Source: Hyphomicrobiales bacterium (lineage in GTDB: Bacteria > Pseudomonadota > Alphaproteobacteria > Rhizobiales > Rhizobiaceae). From it: a DNA stretch of 64,000 nucleotides. The first letter of the stretch is position 1; the number at the start of each line of letters is the position of its first letter. The stretch is taken from contig UCEZ01000036.1 of assembly GCA_900471525.1 (NCBI GenBank), positions 124,001-188,000 of the forward strand. Reading direction: 5' to 3'. Below the pieces are notes generated by a model. That model made no database searches. It was not told the DNA's origin and was given only the letters and a program-made list of their open reading frames with translations. Below, one piece after another: positions 16,312 through 25,976 of the stretch. The translations under genes and the position numbers were made by a program.

Positions 16312-18645
16312 TCAGTTCAATCCGTCAAAATCTGTATCGCCGATATCGATGTCGCCGAGTGTGCGGAAACTGATGCGCGCGCCGATCGACCAGTCGTTGG
16401 CAATGGACTGATCGGTATCCCGCTCTTCCTTGTAGACGAGCGAGAAGATCGTGTCCCGGTCGTCATAGGTGATGCCGACGCCATTGCGGGTTATGACATT
16501 ACTGTTCAGGTCGTAGGTAACCGAGCCAAATACCGACCAGTAGTCGGCGAACTTGTACGCCGCAGCGGTCTGGATTTCGTCCTGGTCGCTGGTCGAGCCG
16601 TAGAGCGGCTGGGCCTGGATGCTGGTGTAGGTCAGCGCCGTCTGCCAGAAAATGCCCTGATAGCCAATCGAGGCGTCGGCGCGGCGCAGATCGAGATTGC
16701 TCTCGTCGAAACGGCCGCTGAGGCTTGCGGTGATGCCGGAGGGGGCATCGATGCCGACCATCGACACATAATCCGATCGGTCGGTTTCAAGGCCGGAATC
16801 CGACCCGGCCTTGACCAGATCGTCGGTCGCAAAGGAATTCAGCCCGCCGAGATGGAAGGATTGGCCGGCAATGGCACGCAGGGCGTAGCCGTTGCCGAGC
16901 GCACCGGTGTAGCGGAAGCCGAGATTGGCTCTTGTGCCGCCCTCGATGCGGTCGTAGCCGGAAAACTTGTCCCGGTCGAACAACGTTGTTGCATCGAAGA
17001 CGAAGCTCTGCGCGTCCTCGTTCGGCAGGCCACCGGCATACTCCTCATCGGGGCGGGCAAAGACCTGCGCGATCGGCTCGAGGATGTGGCTGCTGTATTG
17101 GGTGGTCATCAGGATCGGGTAGCGCGCGTCGATCCCGGCCGTCAGCATGCGCCGGGTGGCTGCGTCATCGTCGTAGAAGTTGCCGGTATAGTCGGTGCCC
17201 GGATCGGTCATCGTGGTGCCGATCACATCGCCGCGGGCGGCGAAGATCGGTGTCAGCGACAGGCCGCCCGGAACGATGAAATTGCGCTTCCATTCAACGT
17301 CGGCGCTCAAGCGGTGATATGTGCCGTCAAGGCCTCGAAAGCGGTTGACGACGCCCGGTATTTCCAGCTCGTCCTCGCGGTTGCGGTTGATGTTCGTCAG
17401 GTTGACGTCCGCGGTCAGTTCGCCGCCGAACACCGGTTCGGGATGCGTGTAGGAATAGTCGAGGACCTGCGCCACGGCCTGCTTGTTTTCGGCAAGGCTG
17501 TTCGGATCCGCATCCTGGATGTCGAAGTAGAAGGCGCGGGCGTCGAAGTAGTTGCGCTTGCCGAGACCGGTCAGATAGGCCTGGTTCGTCAAGGTCGTGC
17601 CGTCGAAGGTCGACAGTTCGTAGGTCTTGGCGAAGTTGTTGTCGCTCTGGACGAGCACGTCCCAGCCAAACGTCCAGCGCGGATTGATCTCGAACTTGGC
17701 CTTCGAGGCGACCATGCCGCGAACCGTTTCCTGCGCATCGACGGTGCCGTCGGTAAAGCCGTCGCGGTTCATCTGGCTGATGCCGGCCATGCTGAGGATA
17801 TGTTCACCGTTTTCGAAGCGCTGGCGGAATTCACCTTCGAGCAGGAAGCCCTGGCGGGTCAGGCCCGTCCCCGTCACGGTCGCATCCATGTAGGGCGAAA
17901 TCGCCCAGTAATAGGGGATGCTGACACCGGCGCCGAGCTTCTGCGTGTAACGGAATTTCGGAAACAGGAAGCCGCTCTTGCGCTTGACCGTCTGGTCCGG
18001 GACCTCAAGAACCGGCAGGAACATGATCGGTTTGCCGAACAGTTCGAACTTGGCGTTCTCCATGCGGATGGTATGGGTCTTGCCGTTCTGGACGATACGC
18101 TGCGCCTTCACATGCCAGAGCGAGCGATGATCGGGGTCTGTCGCGCAAGGTGTGCACGCGGTATAGACGGCATTGTTGAGGATCATCTCCTCGCCGTTGC
18201 GCCGCTCGCCGGTCACTGCGGCCAGCTTGGTCAGGTCAGTGGTTTCGACGCGCAGACGTTCGATGAAGCCGTTTCCGAAGTCATCGGTCACGTCCATCTG
18301 GTCGGCATAGACCTTGTTGCCGCCGGGTTCGATCAGCTCGATTTCGCCGGTCGCAATGATGCGCCCGGTCTTCTGGCTGTATTCGACCTGCTGGGCGACC
18401 ATCTGGTAGCCGCCGTAATTGATCTGGACGGCGCCGCGCACGATCACGCGCTCCGCATCCTTGTTGTAGACGAGCTCGTTGGCCGACAGAAGCATCTTGG
18501 CGTCTTCGGGGAGCTTCGGATTGAACGAATCGATATTGGTGTCTTGTGCCCATGCGGGAGCGATCGGGGTAAACGTCTGGAACGCAACACCTGAAAGCAG
18601 AATGGCCGCCAGCAGCCTAATATGTTTGCGGTTGCCTGCCGCCAC
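16312..18645 (-). CDS. lptD: LPS assembly outer membrane protein
   Basis: Forms the outer membrane translocon that inserts lipopolysaccharide. 777 residues: signal peptide ending AWAQ near residue 34, an OstA-type N-terminal domain (ANELVYNKDAERVIVRGAV, ATGEIELIEPGGN), the LptD middle region with RKSGFLFPKFRYTQKLGAGV, IPYYWAISPYMDATVTGT, and a long beta-barrel. Cysteines in YTACTPCATD are seen. It is preceded by lptG (starts overlap at 18645) and followed by surA. Length and domain order are normal. Confidence 0.96.
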   Translation of the reverse strand: MAAGNRKHIRLLAAILLSGVAFQTFTPIAPAWAQDTNIDSFNPKLPEDAKMLLSANELVYNKDAERVIVRGAVQINYGGYQMVAQQVEYSQKTGRIIATGEIELIEPGGNKVYADQMDVTDDFGNGFIERLRVETTDLTKLAAVTGERRNGEEMILNNAVYTACTPCATDPDHRSLWHVKAQRIVQNGKTHTIRMENAKFELFGKPIMFLPVLEVPDQTVKRKSGFLFPKFRYTQKLGAGVSIPYYWAISPYMDATVTGTGLTRQGFLLEGEFRQRFENGEHILSMAGISQMNRDGFTDGTVDAQETVRGMVASKAKFEINPRWTFGWDVLVQSDNNFAKTYELSTFDGTTLTNQAYLTGLGKRNYFDARAFYFDIQDADPNSLAENKQAVAQVLDYSYTHPEPVFGGELTADVNLTNINRNREDELEIPGVVNRFRGLDGTYHRLSADVEWKRNFIVPGGLSLTPIFAARGDVIGTTMTDPGTDYTGNFYDDDAATRRMLTAGIDARYPILMTTQYSSHILEPIAQVFARPDEEYAGGLPNEDAQSFVFDATTLFDRDKFSGYDRIEGGTRANLGFRYTGALGNGYALRAIAGQSFHLGGLNSFATDDLVKAGSDSGLETDRSDYVSMVGIDAPSGITASLSGRFDESNLDLRRADASIGYQGIFWQTALTYTSIQAQPLYGSTSDQDEIQTAAAYKFADYWSVFGSVTYDLNSNVITRNGVGITYDDRDTIFSLVYKEERDTDQSIANDWSIGARISFRTLGDIDIGDTDFDGLN

Positions 18646-19730
18646 TAGCCATCCTCCTCATGCAATAGAATCGTCGAGCCCAGCGCCATCGCTACAACAA
18701 CTGGCAACCAGGCTGCAACGAACGGAGGCACAATGCCGCTGCTCCCGAATGCTTTGACAAGCACGGTGACGACATAAAGCACGAAGCCCGAAAGGATTCC
18801 ACCGAGAATTACCGGTCTCGATTGGTTAAACCGGCTAAATTTTAACGAGACGCTTGCAGCGATCAACGTCATTGCGACCAGAAGCAGAGGCAACGAAAGC
18901 ATGGAGTGGAATTGGGTTTCCATGCCGTTGGTCGGAAAGCCGAACGACTTCGCCACTTCGATCTTGCGGCGCAGGTCGAAAAACTGAATGGAATCAGCCT
19001 TTGTCAACGTTTCCTGAACGAATTCCGGTTTGAGATGAGTCGGCAGCTGTGCCGTTGCAAGACGGCGCGGCAGCTGTCCGTTGCGCGTTTCCGTTACACC
19101 GTTAAGCAGCCAGTAACCATCTTCCAGTTTTGCTGTTGAGGCGTCCTGTCTCGAAACGATCGTCCCCAGCGGATCGAAATGGATCACCGTGACATTGACC
19201 AGCGTCTTGCCTTCATCCTGAACGGACCGGGCGCCGATGATCGTATCGTCTTTTCCGTAGATCTGGCGAAGCCACGGGATAGAGATCGCGGAGGTGGCGG
19301 AGGACGAGCTGCCCCATTCGGCTTCAAGGGCTTCCGCCTGCTTGGTGCCCCAGGCAGCGATCGGGTTGAGCGCAATCACCGTCAGGACGCCGAACAGGAA
19401 GGCGCCGATGACGAAGGGCTGCAGGAACTGCCAGACGGAGATACCGGCGGCGCGCGTCACCACCAGTTCATAGCGGCGATTGAGCGAGATCAAGGCTGCC
19501 ATGCCGGCAAACAGGGCGACGAACGGCACGGTCTGCTGCAGGATCATCGGAATGCGAAAGGTCGTCATCAAAAGAGCGCCCATGACCGAATAGCGCGGCA
19601 GCTGCGACATCCGGTTCGAGAGTTCGCTGAAATCGATGATGAAGATCAAGGAGAAAATGCCGGCGAGGAACCAGAAGGTGGTTATCGCGTAGCGCTTGAA
19701 GAAATAACGCCCAAGTGTCGTGAAGATCAT
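18645..19730 (-). CDS. lptG: LPS export ABC transporter permease LptG
   Basis: One of the two inner membrane permeases that extract LPS with LptB. 361 residues with three N-terminal and three C-terminal membrane segments (for example TTFWFLAGIFSLIFIIDF and a C-terminal ILGGILSGFVLYVVTVLVKAF) flanking a periplasmic beta-jellyroll. It starts with IFTTLGRYFFKRYAITTFW, typical of LptG, and has the LptF/G motif ELVVTRAAGISVWQFLQP. The start overlaps the lptF stop by four bases and the stop overlaps the lptD start, so the three genes are coupled. Confidence 0.96.
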   Translation of the reverse strand: MIFTTLGRYFFKRYAITTFWFLAGIFSLIFIIDFSELSNRMSQLPRYSVMGALLMTTFRIPMILQQTVPFVALFAGMAALISLNRRYELVVTRAAGISVWQFLQPFVIGAFLFGVLTVIALNPIAAWGTKQAEALEAEWGSSSSATSAISIPWLRQIYGKDDTIIGARSVQDEGKTLVNVTVIHFDPLGTIVSRQDASTAKLEDGYWLLNGVTETRNGQLPRRLATAQLPTHLKPEFVQETLTKADSIQFFDLRRKIEVAKSFGFPTNGMETQFHSMLSLPLLLVAMTLIAASVSLKFSRFNQSRPVILGGILSGFVLYVVTVLVKAFGSSGIVPPFVAAWLPVVVAMALGSTILLHEEDG

Positions 19731-20902
19731 GGAGCCTGGTTCCCGTCAGATGCCGGGGCGGCCTTGGTCAGGCGCAGGCGAATCAGAATCTCGTTGACCT
19801 TCTGCTCCAGGGTGAGCGGAATTTCAAGCCGCCTGTTGCCCATCAGCTGTCTTATCGCCAGATAGCCGGTGGCGAGCGGGATCAGATACATAATCGGGAT
19901 AAAGAAGCGCGATTCCTCGGCGCTGTTGGCAGCATAGAAGGTCGCCCAGCGAATGAAGAGACAGGTTAGCAACGCCGTAATCATCGGGTGCATGCGGGCT
20001 TCCCGGTGAGACCTGGCATCACTGCTGACGACCAGTGCGATCAGGGCAAACAGCAGGGGAAATGTCCACTCGATAAAGCGGCGATGCAGTTCCGCTGTGA
20101 AGGAGCTCGGGTTTCGCTCGTAGACCGGGTCCTTCGGATCAGGATTGATGAGGAAGGGCAGGTCCCGGTCCTTCGCGCGGATCGTCGCTTCGCCGGCCAT
20201 CTTCGTCATGTCTGTCAGGTCGAAGGCGTAGCTGTCGAATTTGATGATCGAGACGTTGCCATCCGGCAGCTTGCGATGCACCTCGCCGTCCTTCATCACC
20301 AGCGCCGAGCCGTTTTCGTCGACAGCACCTTCGCGGGCGTAATAGACGAGCTCATAGGCTGGATCGCGCGAATCGGCGACGAAGATGCCGTGCAGGACGC
20401 CGCCGCTGCGCCGGGAGGCGACCTGAACGTAGAGGCCATCGGCGATCTTGCGGAAGGTGTTTTCCTGGACGACCGACGACAGGAGGTCGGCATGGGCGGT
20501 CGCGATCATCTTGCGAACGGCCATGCGCGAATAGGGTTCGACGAAATTGTCGACCGCGAACGAGAGCACGCTGAGTGCCAGGCCAAGATAGATGACCGGG
20601 CGGATGATCGTCATCCGCGAACTGCCGGCGGCATTCAGAACCGTCAGCTCCGAATCGGCGTTCATCGCGGTCAGCGTCTGCGCCACGCCAATGACCAGGG
20701 CGAAGGGGAGAATGAGCGGAATGATCGACGGCAGGATCAGCGTCGCAAGGCGCAGGAAGGCAAGGATGGACTGGCCGCTGTCGGTCACCAGATTGACGCT
20801 GGTCAACGCCTGCGTCGTCCAGACGATCGCCATCAGCGGCAGCAACGTGGCAAGGAACATGCCCGTTGCCCGCTGCAGGATATAGCGTTCGATCAATTTC
20901 AT
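19727..20902 (-). CDS. lptF: LPS export ABC transporter permease LptF
   Basis: Partner permease of LptG. 391 residues beginning MKLIERYILQRATGMFLATL, with six predicted membrane segments and the coupling motif DSELTVLNAAGSSRMTIIRP. The ATG at 20902 is used because the N-terminus matches the family; the frame continues upstream to 21049 with unrelated residues. It heads the minus-strand envelope unit and is divergent from pepA across 317 bp, the same arrangement seen in many proteobacteria where pepA, holC and lptF/lptG are adjacent. Confidence 0.96.
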   Translation of the reverse strand: MKLIERYILQRATGMFLATLLPLMAIVWTTQALTSVNLVTDSGQSILAFLRLATLILPSIIPLILPFALVIGVAQTLTAMNADSELTVLNAAGSSRMTIIRPVIYLGLALSVLSFAVDNFVEPYSRMAVRKMIATAHADLLSSVVQENTFRKIADGLYVQVASRRSGGVLHGIFVADSRDPAYELVYYAREGAVDENGSALVMKDGEVHRKLPDGNVSIIKFDSYAFDLTDMTKMAGEATIRAKDRDLPFLINPDPKDPVYERNPSSFTAELHRRFIEWTFPLLFALIALVVSSDARSHREARMHPMITALLTCLFIRWATFYAANSAEESRFFIPIMYLIPLATGYLAIRQLMGNRRLEIPLTLEQKVNEILIRLRLTKAAPASDGNQAP

Positions 20903-21219
20903 GCCTGGCCCATCTTCCTGCCGCCTGTCGGGTTCGGCATCGCTGGCCTGGACACGGCCCGGCCGGATGCCCCTATCGCGCTGAATGAACCGGTTTGCAA
21001 GTTTTCCACGACAACCAAATTGTAAAAGGGCAGGGCTAAGGCTCGGCAAAGAATACTGGTTAACAGCATGTAAACATACACTCGCGCCTTGCCAAGGTCG
21101 TCAAAACCAACAAGGGTGCATGAACCTGTTTCCGGGCTTGCGGTTGATGGCGAATGTTTGCCACTGTAACCGCCATGTAACATATCGGCGTCCGGCCAAG
21201 GCCATTCTGGAGTCTCTCT
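20903..21219. other. lptF-pepA divergent intergenic region
   Basis: 317 bases that must hold the divergent promoters of the lptF unit and of pepA-holC. The centre (about 20995-21090) is more AT-rich than its flanks and contains several TTG and TAA-rich hexamers, but I could not single out a convincing pair for either side. No gene or strong hairpin is seen. Confidence 0.4.
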
Positions 21220-22716
21220 ATGTCATTGAAATTCGAAATCGGTTTCAGCAAGTCAGCACGCTTGTCCGGCGGTCTGGCGATCCTGCTCAAGACTCTTGAC
21301 GGAAAAGAGGCGGCGGGAGTTGCGGACGCCGATCCGGAAGCAATTATTGTAAAGGCGGCGCGGATTGCGAAATTCAAGGCCAAGTCGTTGAGTGTCCTGG
21401 ATATCGTTGCGCCTCAGGGGTCGCCGGTCGATCGCATCCTGGTGCTCGGCATTGGCGATGGCGCCGGTCTGACCGCGCATGACTGGCTGAAGGCCGGCGG
21501 AGCCGCGGCATCGAAGATTCGCGGCGCTGAAAAAGTGGTGATCTTTCTTGATGCTCCGGGCGTCGAGGTTTCCGGCAAGGCGGCCGCCGATTTTGCGCTC
21601 GGCATGGAGATGAACGCCTACAGCTTCGACACCTATAAGACGACAAAAAAGGATGACGATGACCAGAAAGGCCCACCGAAGCCGGTTAAGGTGACCATAG
21701 TCACCGGCGCCGTGGTCGCGGCGAAGAAGGCGGCGGTGAATTCGCAGGCGATCGCCGAAGGTGTTTTCATCGCGCGCGACCTCGTCAACGAGCCGGCCAA
21801 TATCCTCGGCCCGGTCGAATTCGCAGCCAAGGCGAAGGAACTGGAAAAGCTCGGCGTCGAGGTTGAGATCCTGACCGAGCGCGAAATGAAGAAGCTCGGC
21901 ATGGGCGCGCTGCTCGGCGTGGCGCAGGGGTCGGTGCGGCCGCCGCGTCTGGCGGTCATGCAATGGAAGGGTGGCAAGCCGAAGGACCGGCCGGTCGCCT
22001 TCGTCGGCAAGGGTGTCGTTTTCGACAGTGGCGGCATCTCGATCAAACCGGGTGCCGGCATGGAGGAGATGAAGGGCGATATGGGTGGTGCGGCAGCGGT
22101 CACAGGCCTGATGCACGTGCTCGCAACCCGCAAGGCCAAGGCGAATGTCGTTGGCATCATTGGCCTTGTGGAAAACATGCCTGATGGCAACGCCCAGCGT
22201 CCCGGCGATATCGTCACATCCATGTCCGGCCAGACGATCGAGATCATCAACACCGATGCCGAAGGGCGGCTCGTTTTGTGCGATGCGCTCTGGTATTGCA
22301 ACGATCGCTTCAAGCCGCAGTTCATGATCAACCTCGCGACGCTGACCGGCGCCGTCATGGTGGCGCTTGGCAGCCATCATGCGGGTCTGTTCACCAATGA
22401 CGACCGGCTGGCCGGGCAGCTGACAGCGGCCGGGCTGACAACGCAGGAAAAGCTTTGGCGCCTGCCGCTCGGCAAGGAATACGACAAGATGATCGACAGC
22501 AAGTTCGCCGACATGAAGAACACCGGCGGCCGGTACGCCGGCTCGATCACCGCCGCACAGTTCCTGAAGCGCTTCGTCAAGGATACGCCCTGGGCGCATC
22601 TCGATATTGCCGGCACCGCGATGGGCTCGCCGACCGACGAGGTCAACCAGTCCTGGGGCTCTGGCTTCGGCGTGCGCCTGCTCGACGAGTTGATCCGCTC
22701 CAACTACGAGAACTGA
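21220..22716 (+). CDS. pepA: Leucyl aminopeptidase
   Basis: Cytosolic dizinc M17 aminopeptidase that removes N-terminal residues from peptides. 498 residues. Metal-binding and catalytic motifs are complete: [20 protein letters not shown] near residue 260 and the family signature [16 protein letters not shown] near 345. [13 protein letters not shown] precedes them. The start follows TCTGGAGTCTCTCT. In E. coli pepA is followed by holC, and the same order is found here with a gap of eight bases. Confidence 0.96.
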   Translation: MSLKFEIGFSKSARLSGGLAILLKTLDGKEAAGVADADPEAIIVKAARIAKFKAKSLSVLDIVAPQGSPVDRILVLGIGDGAGLTAHDWLKAGGAAASKIRGAEKVVIFLDAPGVEVSGKAAADFALGMEMNAYSFDTYKTTKKDDDDQKGPPKPVKVTIVTGAVVAAKKAAVNSQAIAEGVFIARDLVNEPANILGPVEFAAKAKELEKLGVEVEILTEREMKKLGMGALLGVAQGSVRPPRLAVMQWKGGKPKDRPVAFVGKGVVFDSGGISIKPGAGMEEMKGDMGGAAAVTGLMHVLATRKAKANVVGIIGLVENMPDGNAQRPGDIVTSMSGQTIEIINTDAEGRLVLCDALWYCNDRFKPQFMINLATLTGAVMVALGSHHAGLFTNDDRLAGQLTAAGLTTQEKLWRLPLGKEYDKMIDSKFADMKNTGGRYAGSITAAQFLKRFVKDTPWAHLDIAGTAMGSPTDEVNQSWGSGFGVRLLDELIRSNYEN

Positions 22717-22724
22717 TCCAAGAC

Positions 22725-23174
22725 GTGACGGAAATCCTGTTCTATCACCTGACCGAATCCAAGCTCGAAGACGCGCTGCCGCCGCTGCTCGACCGCTGCG
22801 TCGAGCGCGGCTGGCGGGTCGTCGTTCAGACGGGGAACGAAGAGCGCCGGGACCTGCTGGACACGCACCTGTGGACCTATCGCGACGACAGCTTTTTGCC
22901 GCACGGCACGGATGCTGCTGAGTTCGCCGGGGATCAGCCGATCCTTTTGACGATAGGCGAGGGGAACGATAACGGCGCCACTGTGCGTTTTCTGGTCGAT
23001 GGAGCCGAGCCGCCACCGGTCGGCGCTTACGAGCGGGTTGTGTTCATGTTCGACGGCTACGATCAGGCGCAGTTGGAGGGTGCCCGCGCGCAGTGGAAGG
23101 TGCTGAAAGGCGAGGGGCATGCGCTGACCTACTGGCAGCAGAACCAGGATGGGCGGTGGGTGAAGAAGGCGTGA
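22725..23174 (+). CDS. holC: DNA polymerase III chi subunit
   Basis: The chi subunit links the clamp loader to single-stranded DNA-binding protein during replication. 149 residues from a GTG: VTEILFYHLTESKLEDALPP, then LLDRCVERGWRVVVQTG, LLDTHLWTYRDDSFLPHG, and the C-terminal ALTYWQQNQDGRWVKKA. These are clear family features. The GTG at 22725 lies eight bases after pepA; the frame is open upstream inside pepA but the family begins at this point. Alphaproteobacterial annotation often misses this start. Confidence 0.93.
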   Translation: MTEILFYHLTESKLEDALPPLLDRCVERGWRVVVQTGNEERRDLLDTHLWTYRDDSFLPHGTDAAEFAGDQPILLTIGEGNDNGATVRFLVDGAEPPPVGAYERVVFMFDGYDQAQLEGARAQWKVLKGEGHALTYWQQNQDGRWVKKA

Positions 23175-23236
23175 ACCCAACGAACGCTGGTTTCAAATGC
23201 CGCGATATTCAGGCTAGCTGCGAACAGAATTTTGTT

Positions 23237-23629
23237 TCAATCGTGCGTCAAGGAAAACCCATCAATTTCTTTGCCAATGCGACGGAACGCTTCGGCCAAA
23301 GTGCCCGTCTCGAATGCCTGCACCAACGCGCCTTCCATGAAGCGCTCGTCCGCTGCGTTTTCGCCAAAGCGCCAGCGTATTTCCATCGCGCTCATTGGCG
23401 CGAGGAGTTCCGCGGTTGCTGGTAGCCAACATTGCCGCCCGCGTGGATTGCTGGCGTAGAGTTCGCTCAACGCGGCTCTGTCAATTTCCAGCCTGCCGAC
23501 CATTACTTCTACTTCATCGACGACAGGATGATAACGACCAGTCGATTCGTTGAAGAAGTCATCGACTGTCAACGTGTCCAGAATGTCGGCCGCTGCAAGC
23601 AGCCGTAAGCCTAGTTCTTGCTTTAGCAT
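23237..23629 (-). CDS. Hypothetical protein, acidic, about 130 residues
   Basis: I do not recognise this protein. It begins MLKQELGLRLLAAADILDTL and contains DFFNESTGRYHPVVDEVEVMVGRLEIDR, suggesting a soluble, mostly helical cytoplasmic protein with no signal peptide or membrane segment. The ATG at 23629 has AAGG eight bases upstream, better than the in-frame ATG at 23653. It lies between holC (convergent) and a galactose dehydrogenase gene on the same strand, 60 bases downstream of that gene, so the two might be co-transcribed. Codon use looks like its neighbours, supporting a real gene. Confidence 0.6.
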   Translation of the reverse strand: MLKQELGLRLLAAADILDTLTVDDFFNESTGRYHPVVDEVEVMVGRLEIDRAALSELYASNPRGRQCWLPATAELLAPMSAMEIRWRFGENAADERFMEGALVQAFETGTLAEAFRRIGKEIDGFSLTHD

Positions 23630-23689
23630 GGCCGATCCCTTGCTGAACTGCATGTAGATGTTGTTTTTGTTCCATCGTTTGACGCAAAG

Positions 23690-24616
23690 CTAATCAAAAA
23701 ATGCGTCCACGAACTTCCGCCGTCCCAGCATGAAGGCATCGGCCACGTGCCGAAGTGGGGCAAGATCAACGTCGGACTTCTTCGCCTTGATGATCTCCGC
23801 GAAGCGGGCGTAGAGCGCCGGATATTCCTGTTCCGGCTCGTCATGCACGAGTTTGCCGTCGATCGACAGCTTGGCGCCGCCTTCAGCCAGAACCATCAGA
23901 CCGGCGTCGGTTTCGGCGACGATGTCCCAGCTCTGGTGGCCGGTCTGGCGCCAGTCGAATTCGGCTGAGACGGGCAGGTTGCGGGCGTCGCTGAAGACGA
24001 TCGAGGCGGCGATCGGCGCATCGCGATTTTCCGGGAATTCCAGCGTTGCCGAGGTGATGAACAACGGGTTCGGCAGAATGTGCGTGACGATCGATAGCGC
24101 ATTGATGCCCGGATCGAATACGCCCAGGCCCCCGGCGGCCCAGATCCAGTCCTGGTTCGGATGCCAGTGGCGTACGTCTTCCTTCCAGATCACCTTGACG
24201 TCGTTGATCTTCGTGGAGGCGAGGAATGATTTTGCAGCTTCGACGGCGGGCGCATAGCGCGAATGCCAGCTGGCAAACAGCGACAGACCCTTCGAGGCGC
24301 CAAGGGCTTCGAGGTCGGCCACTTCGCTCAGCGTCGCCCCCGGCGGCTTTTCGAGAAACACATGCTTGCCGGCTTCGAGCGCCGTGCGCGCAGCCGCATA
24401 GCGGAACTGCGGCGGCATGCAGAGCGAGACGGCGTCGATGGCAGGCACTGCTTCGAGCATCGCCTCGATCGACTTGAAATTGTCGATGCCATCGACAACG
24501 CCATGACGGCTGGCCGCGGCGATCAGATTGTAATCCGCGTTCTTCGCGATGGAGGGAAGATGCTGGTCGCGGACGATCTTGCCGACGCCGACGATCGAGA
24601 TATTGATAGGGCTCAT
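23690..24616 (-). CDS. gal: D-galactose 1-dehydrogenase (Gfo/Idh/MocA family)
   Basis: A 308-residue NAD(P)-dependent sugar dehydrogenase. Rossmann start MSPINISIVGVGKIVRDQH, then VSLCMPPQFRYAAA and the catalytic-lysine motif GKHVFLEKPPGATLSEV near residue 90; WHSRYAPAVEAAKSFL, KEDVRHWHPNQDWIW and GGLGVFDPGINALSI follow closely the Pseudomonas galactose 1-dehydrogenase sequence I recall. Such enzymes oxidise galactose (or L-arabinose) to the lactone at the head of a non-phosphorylating route. The ATG at 24616 is preferred over 24742, whose extra residues resemble no family. No other galactose genes are adjacent. Confidence 0.85.
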   Translation of the reverse strand: MSPINISIVGVGKIVRDQHLPSIAKNADYNLIAAASRHGVVDGIDNFKSIEAMLEAVPAIDAVSLCMPPQFRYAAARTALEAGKHVFLEKPPGATLSEVADLEALGASKGLSLFASWHSRYAPAVEAAKSFLASTKINDVKVIWKEDVRHWHPNQDWIWAAGGLGVFDPGINALSIVTHILPNPLFITSATLEFPENRDAPIAASIVFSDARNLPVSAEFDWRQTGHQSWDIVAETDAGLMVLAEGGAKLSIDGKLVHDEPEQEYPALYARFAEIIKAKKSDVDLAPLRHVADAFMLGRRKFVDAFFD

Positions 24617-24786
24617 GGTGCTTCGCTCGATTTGTATGACTTTATGACGGGCTTTGTAGCAGAAAGAGAAGTGCGGGCAAGCGGCTGCACGCAAACGATG
24701 ACATGGGGACAATCGACACTGCCGGTGGTGGACAATAGCCAAGCTGCGCTATTTGGGTAGTCTGCATTTCCAGGACAGGAGCCTCC

Positions 24787-25629
24787 ATGCCCCCGATCAT
24801 TCGAAAAGCCAGCCGCGCCGATCTCGATATCCTGATCGACTGGGCAGCCAGAGAGGGCTGGAATCCCGGTCTCGACGATGCCCCGGCCTTCTGGGCGGCG
24901 GATACCGACGGCTATTGGATAGCCGAGGAAGACGGCGTTATGGCGGCGGCGCTGTCGCAGGTTCGCTATGGCGAAAGCTATGCCTTCCTCGGTTTCTACA
25001 TGGCTCATCCGGATTTTCGCGGGCACGGGATTGGGCTCAAGCTCTGGCAGGCGGCGGTGGCAGACGCGGGCGGTCGGACAATAGGCTTGGATGGCGTGGT
25101 GGCGCAGCAGGAGAATTACCGCAAGTCGGACTTTATCTACGCCCACGCCAACTTCCGCTATGGCGGCGAAGTCCAGTGCACGGAGCCGCCCGGCACAGAG
25201 CTTGTGTCCGTCTCTCCGGTGCATGTGCCGATGCTGGCCGACTATGATGCAAGGTTCAATCCCGCCCGGCGCGACGCTTTCCTGCGCGAATGGCTGAAAG
25301 TGCTGGAAACGCGCGAGAGCTTTGCGTTGTTGCGAAACGCGGAGGTTCTGGGGTACGGCACCATCCGCGCCTGCCGGGAGGGCCACAAGATCGGCCCGCT
25401 GTTTGCCGACACGGAGACCGGCGCCGATCTCATCTTCCGCAAGCTGGTAACCAGCGCCGGTGGCGGCCGAGTGTATCTCGATATCCCCGAGCCGAACGCG
25501 GCTGCACGGGCGCTCTGCGATCGCTACAATCTGAAGCCGGTGTTCGAAACGGCGCGGATGTATCGCGGGCCGGCGCCGGAGTTGCCGCTCGGACAGATCT
25601 ACGGGATCACCACGTTCGAGCTGGGTTAG
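24787..25629 (+). CDS. GNAT acetyltransferase with two acetyltransferase-like halves
   Basis: 280 residues. The N-terminal half is a GNAT domain (IIRKASRADLDILIDWAAREGWNPG, FLGFYMAHPDFRGHGIGLKLW with the acetyl-CoA loop). The second half (about 145-280) looks like the DUF1248-type domain that often follows in this family: FNPARRDAFLREWL, VLGYGTIRACREGHKIGPLFAD and a closing YGITTFELG. Members are putative N-acetyltransferases of unknown substrate. The start follows ACAGGAGCCTCC. It is divergent from the galactose dehydrogenase gene with a 170-bp gap. Confidence 0.85.
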   Translation: MPPIIRKASRADLDILIDWAAREGWNPGLDDAPAFWAADTDGYWIAEEDGVMAAALSQVRYGESYAFLGFYMAHPDFRGHGIGLKLWQAAVADAGGRTIGLDGVVAQQENYRKSDFIYAHANFRYGGEVQCTEPPGTELVSVSPVHVPMLADYDARFNPARRDAFLREWLKVLETRESFALLRNAEVLGYGTIRACREGHKIGPLFADTETGADLIFRKLVTSAGGGRVYLDIPEPNAAARALCDRYNLKPVFETARMYRGPAPELPLGQIYGITTFELG

Positions 25630-25651
25630 GTCGCCAGGTTGCGGAAGGGCG

Positions 25652-25894
25652 TCAAACCCATTTGATAAGATTGTGATGCCCGCCGATGATCACGATGCTG
25701 GTAAAGACGCTGATCACCAGAAGCACGACGAGAACCCAGAACAGCTTGCCGGAAGCCGGAGCGTCGTCGACGAAAACCGGTTCCTTGTTGCGCAATGCGT
25801 TCATCGCGTGCCGGGGGTTGCCCCATTTGACGCGCCGGAACCGGAAGACATTTTGCGTTTCGTGTTTCATGGAAGGGAAAGTTAAAGCCTCCAT
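25652..25894 (-). CDS. Small single-pass membrane protein, unknown
   Basis: 80 residues with one strong membrane segment near the C-terminus (LFWVLVVLLVISVFTSIVIIGG), a basic N-terminal part FRFRRVKWGNPRHAMNALRNK, and a short tail. No family is recognised. Either of two ATGs, at 25894 (AAGG ten bases upstream) or 25870, could be used; neither site is strong. It is convergent with the GNAT gene and 82 bases downstream of the LysR gene's stop on the opposite side. The clean membrane segment and rhizobial codon use support it as a real gene. Confidence 0.55.
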   Translation of the reverse strand: MEALTFPSMKHETQNVFRFRRVKWGNPRHAMNALRNKEPVFVDDAPASGKLFWVLVVLLVISVFTSIVIIGGHHNLIKWV

Positions 25895-25976
25895 TTGAAC
25901 GACGCCTTAAACCCTTTGTTATAATTTTAGCTTTCCCTTGTGGATAAGCGGCCGACTCACAAAAAGAAGCGGCAGA

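Noticed and set aside
16255..18594. 779-codon plus-strand frame
   Set aside because: Shadow of lptD in the opposite direction; no domain features.
21253..23016. 587-codon minus-strand frame
   Set aside because: Opposite pepA and holC, both clearly real.
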